Of a DNA stretch of 42,195 bases, positions 7,476 to 14,687 are shown in pieces. Each line of letters starts with the position of its first letter. Position 1 is the stretch's first letter. Source of the stretch: Bacillota bacterium. GTDB taxonomy: Bacteria; Bacillota; Sulfobacillia; Sulfobacillales; Sulfobacillaceae. The position numbers and the translations under genes are program-made. Under the pieces are notes generated by a model. It was not told the origin of the DNA. It saw only the letters and a program-made list of their open reading frames with translations, and made no database searches. The DNA lies in contig JAJZBJ010000007.1 of the NCBI GenBank assembly GCA_021798975.1, positions 1 to 42,195 on the forward strand. The letters are read 5' to 3'.

Positions 7476-9347
7476 TCAAATCACCGCTTTTTGGAATTGG
7501 CTCTGGTACAGGTCGTAGTAGAAGCCGCGTTGGGCCAACAGTTCGACGTGAGACCCTTCTTCTACAATCCGCCCGTGATCCATGACGAGAATGATGTCGG
7601 CCTCCCGGATGGTGGAGAGCCGGTGGGCGATGACGAAGCTGGTGCGGCCCTGCATGAGTTCCGTCATGGCTTGCTGCACGGCCACCTCGGTGCGGGTGTC
7701 GACGTTGGACGTGGCCTCATCCAAAATTAAGATGGCCGGATCGGCCAAGAATGCCCGGGCAATGGTCAAGAGCTGCCGCTGACCTTGCGAGATGTTGGAG
7801 GCTTCTTCGTTCAGCATCGTATCGTAGCCCTCCGGCAGGGTGCGGATGAAGTGGTCGGCGCGCGCTAAGACGGCTGCCCGCACAATGGCATCTTCGGCGG
7901 CGTCCTCTCGTCCATAGCCGATATTGTCCCGGATGGTGCCGTAAAAAAGCCAGGTTTCTTGCAGGACCATGCCGAATGTCCGGCGGAGCTCTTGACGCGG
8001 GAAGTCCCGAATGTCGTGGCCGTCGACGGTGATATGGCCGCGGTCCACGTCGTAAAACCGCATAAGCAAGTTCACCAAGGTTGTTTTGCCCGCACCCGTG
8101 GGGCCGACAATGGCGACCGTGGCCCCTGCCGGTACGTCCAATGAGAAGTCCTCGATGAGCGGCTCGTCGGGCTGGTAGCGGAAGGAGACGTCCTGAAAGG
8201 AGACGTGGCCGCGGCTGGCGGAAACGGCCGCCGCATGAGGAGTTTCGGCTGTTTCCTCCGGCTGGTCCAAAATCTCGAAAATCCGTTCCGTCGAAGCCAG
8301 TAAAGACTGAATGATATTGGAGATGCTGGCCATCTGGGTGATGGGCTGAGAGAACTGCCGGGTGTATTGGATGAAGGCTTGGATATCCCCAATTTGAATG
8401 GCGCGGCGGGTCACCAAGATGCCGCCCAAGACGCTCACAAATACATAGCCCAGGTTGCCGATGACGTTCATCAGCGGAAAGATGATTCCGGTGATGAACT
8501 GCGACTTCCAGGATGATTCATAGAGCTCCGCATTGATGTCGTCGAATTGTTCAATGGCGCGCTGCTCATGGCCATAGGCCTTGATGATGGCGTGACCCGT
8601 GTAGCTCTCCTCGACGTGTCCGTTCAAAATCCCCAGTTGGCGCCGCTGGCTCCGGAAATACCCTTGCGAGCGGCGCACTACGAACGCGGTCAGGCCGAAA
8701 CTGAGCGGCAGCGTGACCAGAACCGCCACCGTCATCAAGGGGCTAATGGTAAGCATCATGATGAACACGCCGCCGAAGGTCACGATCGAGGTAATGAGCT
8801 GGCCGAGGCTTTGTTGGAGCGTGCTGCTGATGTTGTCAAAGTCATTGACGAAGCGGCTCAACACATCACCGTGGGGATGGTTGTCGAAGAACTGCACGGG
8901 CAGGCGGTTGAGCTTTTCCATGAGCCGCTCGCGCAGTTGAAAGGTGAGGCGCTGGGATACGCCCGCCATGATGTACTGCTGCACGTAGCTGAACCCGGCG
9001 CTAATGAGGTACAGCACCGCGACAAAGATTAAATCGCGGGCAATGGATCGAAACTGGACATGGGCCCCGGGGGCGTGGTGCAGGATGGCGACAAAGCCCC
9101 GAAAGAGCACCGTGGTGGCATTGCCCAAAATCTTCGGGCTCCAAATGGTGAAGATGGTGCTCAGAATCGCTGCCGCTACGACCACCGTCAGGCGCAGGCG
9201 ATACGGCTTAAATTCGGCCAGTAAACGGATGAGCGTCCCGCGGGGATTTTTGGCCTTCTCCACGGCGCGCGCGAAACCCGGACCGGCTCCAAAGCCTCCG
9301 GGTCCGCCTCGATGGGCGGAGGATGCTCCGCGCTGATTCTGACTCAT
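7476..9347 (-). CDS. ABC exporter half-transporter, catalytically canonical subunit
   Basis: A 623-residue fused permease-ATPase. A Gly/Arg-rich cytoplasmic tail (1-40) precedes the six-helix exporter membrane domain (about 48-355) and the nucleotide-binding domain (380-615). Walker A is GPTGAGKT at 415-422, the signature is ISQGQRQ at 519-525, Walker B ends in Asp543-Glu544 (ILDEATSNVD), and the H-loop is IAHRLSTI. The non-LSGGQ signature and intact Glu fit the TM288/BmrD-type partner of a heterodimeric exporter. The start overlaps the stop of the next-upstream half-transporter by 4 bases, so the two are coupled and form a heterodimer with it. Exporters of this type pump drugs, lipids or peptides outward; the substrate is unknown. 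Confidence 0.92.
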   Translation of the reverse strand: MSQNQRGASSAHRGGPGGFGAGPGFARAVEKAKNPRGTLIRLLAEFKPYRLRLTVVVAAAILSTIFTIWSPKILGNATTVLFRGFVAILHHAPGAHVQFRSIARDLIFVAVLYLISAGFSYVQQYIMAGVSQRLTFQLRERLMEKLNRLPVQFFDNHPHGDVLSRFVNDFDNISSTLQQSLGQLITSIVTFGGVFIMMLTISPLMTVAVLVTLPLSFGLTAFVVRRSQGYFRSQRRQLGILNGHVEESYTGHAIIKAYGHEQRAIEQFDDINAELYESSWKSQFITGIIFPLMNVIGNLGYVFVSVLGGILVTRRAIQIGDIQAFIQYTRQFSQPITQMASISNIIQSLLASTERIFEILDQPEETAETPHAAAVSASRGHVSFQDVSFRYQPDEPLIEDFSLDVPAGATVAIVGPTGAGKTTLVNLLMRFYDVDRGHITVDGHDIRDFPRQELRRTFGMVLQETWLFYGTIRDNIGYGREDAAEDAIVRAAVLARADHFIRTLPEGYDTMLNEEASNISQGQRQLLTIARAFLADPAILILDEATSNVDTRTEVAVQQAMTELMQGRTSFVIAHRLSTIREADIILVMDHGRIVEEGSHVELLAQRGFYYDLYQSQFQKAVI

Positions 9348-11071
9348 GCGATCTCCTCCGGGGACAGCTGCGAGGCTGCAATTTCACGATACACGGGCGA
9401 GCTCTCCATCAGTTCCCGGTGTGTGCCGCGGCTGACGATGCGCCCTTCGTCCAAGACCAGGATCAGATCGGCGTCAACGATGGTGGCGATCCGTTGGGCC
9501 ACCAGCAGCACTACGGCGTCCCGCACCTGTTGGCGCAGGGATAAGCGCAGAGCCGCGTCGGTCTTGTAGTCGAGAGCGGAAAAACTATCGTCAAACAGCA
9601 GTAGAGCCGGCTTGCGAACCAGAGCCCGGGCGATGGAGAGCCGCTGCCGTTGTCCGCCCGAAAGATTGGCGCCGCCCTGATCCAAGAAGCTATCCATCCC
9701 GTCCGGCATCTTCTGGACGAATTCCCACGCTTGGGCGATCTCCAAGGCTTCCCGGACATCCTCCGGGGAGGCCTGTTGGTTTCCGTAACGGACATTGTCG
9801 ATAACCGTTCCGCTGAAAAGCGAGGGGCGCTGGGGCACAAGGCCCAGCCACTGGCGCAATTCGTCTGCCGGCAGGTCCCGTACATCGACTCCGTCTAGGC
9901 GGACGGCTCCGCTCTGCGCGTCGTAGAAGCGCGGGATGAGGTTCAACAGGGTGGATTTGCCGGATCCCGTGCCGCCGATGATGGCGACCGTTTGGCCCGC
10001 GTATGCGTCGAAGCTGACGTCAGCCAAGGCGGGTTCCTCGGCGCCCGGATAATAGAACGCCACGTGGTCGAAGGTAAGGTGTCGGGGGCGCACCGGGAGG
10101 TGCTGGGGATCCGCCGGGTCGTGAATGGCAGGTTCGGTGTCCAAGACCTCCCGAATGCGGAGGGCCGACGCCTGGGCGCGGGGCAGCATGAACGACATCA
10201 TCGAGACCATCATCACGGCAAACATGATTTGCGAGAAGTACTGGATAAAGGCCATCAGACTGCCGACTTGCAATTGCCCATGGCTCAAGCGGATGCTGCC
10301 CCACCAGAAGATAGCGACGGTAGCCCAGTTCATAATCAGCATGACCAAGGGCAGCATCAGCGACATCATTTGAAAGACCCTGACCGAGATTTGGGTCAAA
10401 TCGGTGTTGGCCTCTAAGAACCGTTCCCGCTCATGGGCCTCGCGATGGAAGGCCCGCACCACACGGACACCCACCAAGTTTTCCCGTACCACCCGGTTCA
10501 GGCGATCCACTTTGGTTTGGATGACGCGGAAGAGCGGGATGCCGCGGCCTAAGATGAGGTAGACGGTGATGCCCAGCAGCGGCACCACGACGACCATCGA
10601 CAGGGCCAGCCGGGCGTTGGTGTGAATGGCCATGATGATGCCGCCGATGGAGGTCAAGGGCGCAATAATCATCATCCGGAGCCCCATCTGCACCATTTGT
10701 TGAACCTGCATGACATCGTTGTTGGTGCGGACAATGAGGGAGGATGTGCCGAGGCCGTCGAACTCGTTGAGTCCGAACCGCTCCACGTGGCGGAAAATGT
10801 GGCTCCGAAGCCGCATGGCATAGCCGGCCGAGGCTCGTGAGGCAAAGTAACTGGCGCCGATGGCGGCCAGCCCGCCGGCCACGGTCACCCCGAGCATCCA
10901 CAGTCCCTCGTCGATAATGTAGGGGACATGGCCGCGCACAATCCCGACGTCGACGATGTTGGACATCAATTGCGGCAGGTACAACGTCGACATGGCCTGC
11001 ATAAAGGTAAGAATCAAGACTAGGATTACGGACTTTCGATATGGCGCCAAGTACTTGAGGATTTTTGACAT
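9344..11071 (-). CDS. ABC exporter half-transporter, degenerate-site subunit
   Basis: A 575-residue permease-ATPase. Membrane domain about 1-310; nucleotide-binding domain 325-575 with Walker A GGTGSGKS at 366-373, signature LSGGQRQ at 470-476 and Walker B LLLFDDSFSALD. The residue after the Walker B Asp494 is Asp495 in place of the catalytic glutamate, and the H-loop reads VAQRIATI, with Gln in place of His. Both changes mark the degenerate ATP site seen in heterodimeric exporters such as TM287/288 and BmrC/BmrD. It is the first gene of the operon; the downstream partner supplies the canonical site. A good minus-strand -10 with a palindrome downstream of it lies ahead, so expression is probably repressor-controlled. 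Confidence 0.92.
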   Translation of the reverse strand: MSKILKYLAPYRKSVILVLILTFMQAMSTLYLPQLMSNIVDVGIVRGHVPYIIDEGLWMLGVTVAGGLAAIGASYFASRASAGYAMRLRSHIFRHVERFGLNEFDGLGTSSLIVRTNNDVMQVQQMVQMGLRMMIIAPLTSIGGIIMAIHTNARLALSMVVVVPLLGITVYLILGRGIPLFRVIQTKVDRLNRVVRENLVGVRVVRAFHREAHERERFLEANTDLTQISVRVFQMMSLMLPLVMLIMNWATVAIFWWGSIRLSHGQLQVGSLMAFIQYFSQIMFAVMMVSMMSFMLPRAQASALRIREVLDTEPAIHDPADPQHLPVRPRHLTFDHVAFYYPGAEEPALADVSFDAYAGQTVAIIGGTGSGKSTLLNLIPRFYDAQSGAVRLDGVDVRDLPADELRQWLGLVPQRPSLFSGTVIDNVRYGNQQASPEDVREALEIAQAWEFVQKMPDGMDSFLDQGGANLSGGQRQRLSIARALVRKPALLLFDDSFSALDYKTDAALRLSLRQQVRDAVVLLVAQRIATIVDADLILVLDEGRIVSRGTHRELMESSPVYREIAASQLSPEEIA

Positions 11072-11095
11072 CCTGCACCCCGTTCAGCAAAACAG

Positions 11096-11122
11096 TTAAG
11101 TTTCTTAATCATTGGAATTATA
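11096..11122 (-). promoter_or_regulatory. -10 element plus palindromic operator candidate for the ABC exporter
   Basis: On the minus strand a perfect TATAAT lies at 11122-11117, with no good -35 (GCCATC at 17 bases). The perfect palindrome TTAAG-TTT-CTTAA at 11096-11108 lies just downstream, over the expected transcription start, where a bound repressor would block transcription. Its size fits a MarR- or TetR-like dimer, but no such regulator gene is adjacent. Confidence 0.5.
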
Positions 11123-11188
11123 GCATGCGGTGTGACATTGATGGCCCCAGAAGACTGTGCCACAATCATGAAAAAGGGGGCCTGCTGA

Positions 11189-11812
11189 GTGTACATCCCC
11201 AAGTATTATCGCCTCACAGACCAGGAAGAAATCACTGGTCTGTTAACGTCCAGCCCCTTTGGGACGCTGGTTGCCGTCGATGGCGGGGCTCCCATTGCGG
11301 TCCATATGCCCTTTGAGTGGTCTGTGGAGGGTGAACGTGTGATGCTTGAGGGCCACGTTTCGCGCGGCAACCGCATCTGGCGGGCGGCACCGGACAATGC
11401 GGAAGTGCTGGTGATTTTTCAGGGCCCCCATGCGTATGTCTCTTCCTCCTGGTATGAAAACCCCAATGTGCCGACCTGGAATTATGTGGCGGCCCACCTC
11501 TATGGCTCCTGCCGGGTCTTGACCGACCCTGAACTTCGCGTAGCGATGCGCCGCCTGTTAAACCGCTACGAGGAGGGCAGGCCGGAGGGCCGAACATGGG
11601 AAGCGCTCGGCGACGAGTTCTTAGACCGGGAGATGCGGGGCATTGTAGGGCTTCGTATTGAGGTTTCTCGTATCGAAGCGGCCAAGAAGATGAGTCAGAA
11701 TCGCAATGCCGCTGACTTTGCCCACATCATCGACAAACTGGAAGCGTCAGGCCGTGCCGAGGAGCAGGCTGTCGCGGACGTGATGCGCCAGATCCGGCCC
11801 AGGAGCGAATAA
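11189..11812 (+). CDS. PaiB-like FMN-binding protein
   Basis: A 207-residue protein that matches Bacillus PaiB in length and sequence. It opens MYIPKYYRLTD, then has the split-barrel flavin-binding fold with GTLVAVDGGAPIAVHMPF, LEGHVSRGNRIWR and VPTWNYVAAHLYG, all typical of this family. In B. subtilis PaiB is described as a negative transcriptional regulator of sporulation and protease genes, but it lacks a classical DNA-binding motif, and the family is related to pyridoxamine-5'-phosphate oxidase-like flavoproteins. The start is GTG 11189, with AAGGGGG about 9 bases upstream. It is divergent from the ABC exporter and followed one base after its stop by a NUDIX gene, so those two are an operon. 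No PaiA acetyltransferase is adjacent. Confidence 0.85.
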   Translation: MYIPKYYRLTDQEEITGLLTSSPFGTLVAVDGGAPIAVHMPFEWSVEGERVMLEGHVSRGNRIWRAAPDNAEVLVIFQGPHAYVSSSWYENPNVPTWNYVAAHLYGSCRVLTDPELRVAMRRLLNRYEEGRPEGRTWEALGDEFLDREMRGIVGLRIEVSRIEAAKKMSQNRNAADFAHIIDKLEASGRAEEQAVADVMRQIRPRSE

Positions 11813-11813
11813 G

Positions 11814-12260
11814 GTGGCGTCGGACAAACGCTTCCGGCTTTTGGCCGCGGTGCATCTGCTTCTAATCCGAGATGGCTCGGTATTGATGCTGAGGCGGTTC
11901 CAAACCGGGTACGAGGATGGCAACTACAGCGTGCCGGCTGGGCACCTCGACGGCGGCGAGACGGTCAAGGCGGCCATGATCCGCGAGGCTGGGGAAGAGT
12001 GCGGGATTGATATTGCGGAGGGGGACCTGACGGTATCCGCGGTCATGCACCGGTTGTCCAACGACGAGCGCATCGACTTTTTTCTGACAGCCGAGAACTG
12101 GGGCGGGACGATTATCAATGCTGAGCCTCATAAATGCGATGATCTGCGTTGGTTTCCCTGGCAGGCGCTGCCGCAGAATACCATTCCATACGTCCGCTTT
12201 GCCTTGGAACAGGTGCGGCAGGGCGGTCCAATCTTTTCCTCATACGGTTGGGACGCATGA
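11814..12260 (+). CDS. NUDIX hydrolase
   Basis: A 148-residue single-domain NUDIX protein that hydrolyses a nucleoside diphosphate linked to another group. The NUDIX box is intact: GHLDGGE, seven residues, then REAGEECGI (about residues 43-65), with the EE pair that holds the Mg2+ ions. VHLLLIRDGSVLMLRR is the first strand pair. It resembles small MutT-like proteins; the substrate is not evident. It starts with GTG one base after the PaiB stop, and its stop overlaps the next gene's ATG (ATGA), so the three are translationally coupled. Confidence 0.9.
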   Translation: MASDKRFRLLAAVHLLLIRDGSVLMLRRFQTGYEDGNYSVPAGHLDGGETVKAAMIREAGEECGIDIAEGDLTVSAVMHRLSNDERIDFFLTAENWGGTIINAEPHKCDDLRWFPWQALPQNTIPYVRFALEQVRQGGPIFSSYGWDA

Positions 12261-12856
12261 GGAAGGGGGCCGTGAATAAGCCGGGCTACCGGCGCCTTTT
12301 TATGTTGGGCTTGACGGCCCTGGCCGCGGCCTTGGCTGTTCTCTATGGGCTTATGCCGCTGTCCGGTCCTCTGGGCCAGGATGTGCCGAGCCGGGGCGGG
12401 TTCGCCGAATCCTGGGCGGGCCGACATTCCCGTCCCGTCTCATTCGGGGCCTATCCGATCAACAATCGCACCGGCTCGGCCGAAGAGGTACTGTCGGTGG
12501 TGCCGGTCATGACCAGCCCGAGGAACGCCCACTGGGCGGTGGGCGTAGTCGAGGTTCCTCCGGGTGTCGGCGTCTCCCACCTGGTGCGTCCTGGGCGCTG
12601 GTACCGCCTGCCCCACACCTTTGCGGCCGATCACGGGTGGCAGCCGGTACTCACCTTAAAGGCGCCGGGAACGGGGAGAACAGAGGTGCAGGGCCTTTGG
12701 GTGACTTATCGCTGGCGGTCCCGCGACTATCGCGTCTATACCCCCGTGACGTTTGCGGTCTGTATCCACCAGACGTCGAGCTGTTCTAGTCTGCCGATCG
12801 CGGCCACGCGCCCCAAGCTGTCGTTTGGGTCGTGGCTCCAGCTGGCCTTTCGCTGA
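12257..12856 (+). CDS. secreted or membrane-anchored protein of unknown function
   Basis: A 199-residue protein from the ATG at 12257, which overlaps the NUDIX stop. An alternative GTG at 12272 has GGAAGGGGG just upstream and would remove five residues. A basic N-terminus (NKPGYRRL) followed by a hydrophobic stretch (about 16-36, FMLGLTALAAALAVLYGLMP) makes an uncleaved anchor or signal peptide. The rest is mostly beta-rich and outside the membrane, with the cysteines of CIHQTSSC near the C-terminus close enough to form a disulfide. I do not recognise the family. Confidence 0.6.
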   Translation: MRKGAVNKPGYRRLFMLGLTALAAALAVLYGLMPLSGPLGQDVPSRGGFAESWAGRHSRPVSFGAYPINNRTGSAEEVLSVVPVMTSPRNAHWAVGVVEVPPGVGVSHLVRPGRWYRLPHTFAADHGWQPVLTLKAPGTGRTEVQGLWVTYRWRSRDYRVYTPVTFAVCIHQTSSCSSLPIAATRPKLSFGSWLQLAFR

Positions 12857-12907
12857 TCCCGCTGGGCCAGGCCCGAACTCTCGACATCTTCAACGACGGG
12901 GAACCAG

Positions 12908-13141
12908 CTAGGATGGGGGACGTTCCTCGTCCCGCACGGCTTTGGGTGTCAGCAAATAGCCTATCAAATATCCCAGACCGGCGCCTCCGGCGGCCCCTAC
13001 GGGGACCCCGATGGCGAGGGCGTAACCAAGCGCCAGGTGCGGAAAGAGCGCATTCACAATAGCCACGGCGATGAAAACCCAGATCATCATGGAATACCCG
13101 CGGACCCGGGACTTACTGGACCCGTCGCGACCGCCCCACAT
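12908..13141 (-). CDS. small membrane protein
   Basis: A 77-residue protein with two hydrophobic helices (about 18-37 and 39-62, the second glycine-rich GVPVGAAGGAGLGYLIGYLL) and charged ends. The start is ATG 13141, 8 bases after AAGGAAG; a start at 13165 lacks a site. No family is recognised. It runs opposite to the converging gene that ends at 12856 and is divergent from the gene at 13315. Confidence 0.6.
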   Translation of the reverse strand: MWGGRDGSSKSRVRGYSMMIWVFIAVAIVNALFPHLALGYALAIGVPVGAAGGAGLGYLIGYLLTPKAVRDEERPPS

Positions 13142-13282
13142 AATATACTTCCTTCCGGAATGCATGGTATTTTGACTTCGTGATAGTCCATTTATTCGGC
13201 TCTGGAGAATCTACTGTCAAGCGGCAGCGTTCTATTAGACTGTTTGCGGCCCCGGGCCTGGATGCCGCATATTTCCCTCCGG

Positions 13283-13305
13283 ACTCCCCACACTAAGCGG
13301 GGAGT
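13283..13305 (+). promoter_or_regulatory. hairpin that contains the ribosome binding site of the next gene
   Basis: ACTCCCC at 13283-13289 pairs perfectly with GGGGAGT at 13299-13305 across a 9-base loop. The right arm contains the GGGGAG that serves the GTG start at 13315. No T-run follows, so it is not a terminator. It could limit translation. Confidence 0.35.
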
Positions 13306-13314
13306 GTGATACAC

Positions 13315-13677
13315 GTGATATGGATCCGTGCCTTGTTTCGTTCAGTCGTGATCGCGCTGGCGTTGTGGGCGGGCCAGTCTCTGGTAAAGCCGGTCAACCA
13401 CATCGGTATTTGGGCGATGGTGTCATTAGGTGTTGCGAGCGCCCTATTGGGTGTCATTCTCATCGAGACTCTGTTCCATGAGGCTAGTCGCAGCGGCCAA
13501 GCGTTCGTGCAATTTATTGCCGCCGGGGTGATTCTCGAGATCTTCTACCTAGTGGTTCCGAAGGGGCCGCGGATGGCAGCCGGCGACTTTACCTTGGCCA
13601 TTTTGGTGGCGCTGATGAGCGGGCTGGCCGAGTGGCTGGCGCCGGAACGGCTGCAAGGGCCGCAGCGGGCGCGCTAG
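13315..13677 (+). CDS. small polytopic membrane protein
   Basis: A 120-residue protein with four predicted membrane helices (about 7-25, 32-52, 63-84, 88-106). I chose GTG 13315, which has GGGGAG 10 bases upstream, over GTG 13306, which overlaps that site. The family is not recognised. Its stop overlaps the stop of the converging qoxD gene by 4 bases. Its ribosome binding site lies in a stem. Confidence 0.55.
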   Translation: MIWIRALFRSVVIALALWAGQSLVKPVNHIGIWAMVSLGVASALLGVILIETLFHEASRSGQAFVQFIAAGVILEIFYLVVPKGPRMAAGDFTLAILVALMSGLAEWLAPERLQGPQRAR

Positions 13678-14051
13678 GAGACGCCCGACTTAAACAGCAT
13701 AATCCACATGGAGAATCCCACGATTCCAATGCCGATGAACAGTGCGAGCGCCAGCACGGGCAAGTGCCAGAGCGTCCCTTTGGCCTCGCGCAGGTGCATG
13801 AAAATACCCAGTTGCAGAGCACCCTGAATAAAGGCCATCACCACGAGCACCGTGACCAGGGTATCGAGCCCTATCCAGTGGTAGGCGACCATGGCAAATG
13901 CGATGAGGGTGATGGCCAGCGACAGGCCGTAGCCGGTCACTTGCATGGTGGGAAAGTGCGGCTGAGCGATGTGCGGCGTTAAAATCCGCACCTCCACCTC
14001 GTCCCCATGGCCGGTCGGCCCCGGCGGCGGCAGCTGTTGTTGGTTATCCAT
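13674..14051 (-). CDS. qoxD: aa3-type quinol oxidase subunit IV
   Basis: A 125-residue protein of the CyoD/QoxD family with three membrane helices. It has a Pro/Gly-rich cytoplasmic N-terminus, then TGYGLSLAITLIAFAMVAYHW, VTVLVVMAFIQGALQLGIFMHL and the final helix. The FIQ...Q...FMHL pattern is diagnostic of subunit IV. It helps assemble and stabilise subunit I. ATG 14051 is used because AAGGAGG stands 6 bases upstream; an ATG at 14057 abuts that site. It is the last gene of the qoxABCD operon. Confidence 0.88.
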   Translation of the reverse strand: MDNQQQLPPPGPTGHGDEVEVRILTPHIAQPHFPTMQVTGYGLSLAITLIAFAMVAYHWIGLDTLVTVLVVMAFIQGALQLGIFMHLREAKGTLWHLPVLALALFIGIGIVGFSMWIMLFKSGVS

Positions 14052-14072
14052 GTCCATCCTCCTTCGTTCGGT

Positions 14073-14687
14073 CTAGGCGATGCCCAGCAAATACACGACC
14101 GTGAAGAGAAAAATCCACACGATGTCGAGAAAGTGCCAATACAGGGTGAAGGTATAGAGCTTACGCCGGTTGGTGACTGTGAGTCCCCCGGACATCAGCT
14201 GCAGCACCAGCATGATGGCCCAGGCAATGCCAATGGTGACGTGGCTTCCGTGTGTGCCCACCAAGGTAAAAAAGCCGGACAGAAAGGCGCTTTGATGCCA
14301 GGTGTGGCCGGCCATGACGTCGCCCGCAAACTCGCGGATCTCGAGGAACACGAAACTGGCTCCCAAGAGCAGGGTCACCGTGAGCCACGCCACGGCCCCT
14401 TTCAACCGGTTGGAACGGGCGGCATAGAGGCTCAGACTGCACGTGAACGTGGATGTTAAGAGGATCAGCGTCTCGGCCAGCACCGGCCCCATGCTAAAGA
14501 GCTGATGGGGGGTGGGACCCAGCGCCACGCGGTTGCGGAACACGGCGTAGACTGAAAACAGACTGCCGAACAACACCACGTCCGTGGTGAGGAAAATCCA
14601 AAACCCTAAAATGCGGATGCTTTCATGGGTATCTTCGAACTCTGGCGGACGCGCCACGGAACGATGGGTTTCGGTTGCGGTGCTCAT
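14073..14687 (-). CDS. qoxC: aa3-type quinol oxidase subunit III
   Basis: A 204-residue, five-helix subunit III of the heme-copper oxidase family (CyoC/QoxC type). It opens with HESIRILGFWIFLTTDVVLFGSLF, and later has SGFFTLVGTHGSHVTIG, which carries the family's GxHGxHV signature, and LYWHFLDIVWIFLFTVVYL at the C-terminus. Its start overlaps the subunit I stop by 4 bases. Five helices rather than seven is normal for quinol oxidase and short cytochrome c oxidase versions. Confidence 0.92.
   Translation of the reverse strand: MSTATETHRSVARPPEFEDTHESIRILGFWIFLTTDVVLFGSLFSVYAVFRNRVALGPTPHQLFSMGPVLAETLILLTSTFTCSLSLYAARSNRLKGAVAWLTVTLLLGASFVFLEIREFAGDVMAGHTWHQSAFLSGFFTLVGTHGSHVTIGIAWAIMLVLQLMSGGLTVTNRRKLYTFTLYWHFLDIVWIFLFTVVYLLGIA

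Noticed and set aside
13101-13130. GGACCC sequences near the start of the small membrane protein at 12908-13141
   Set aside because: They lie inside the coding part and short GGACC matches are frequent in GC-rich DNA; not counted with the box set.
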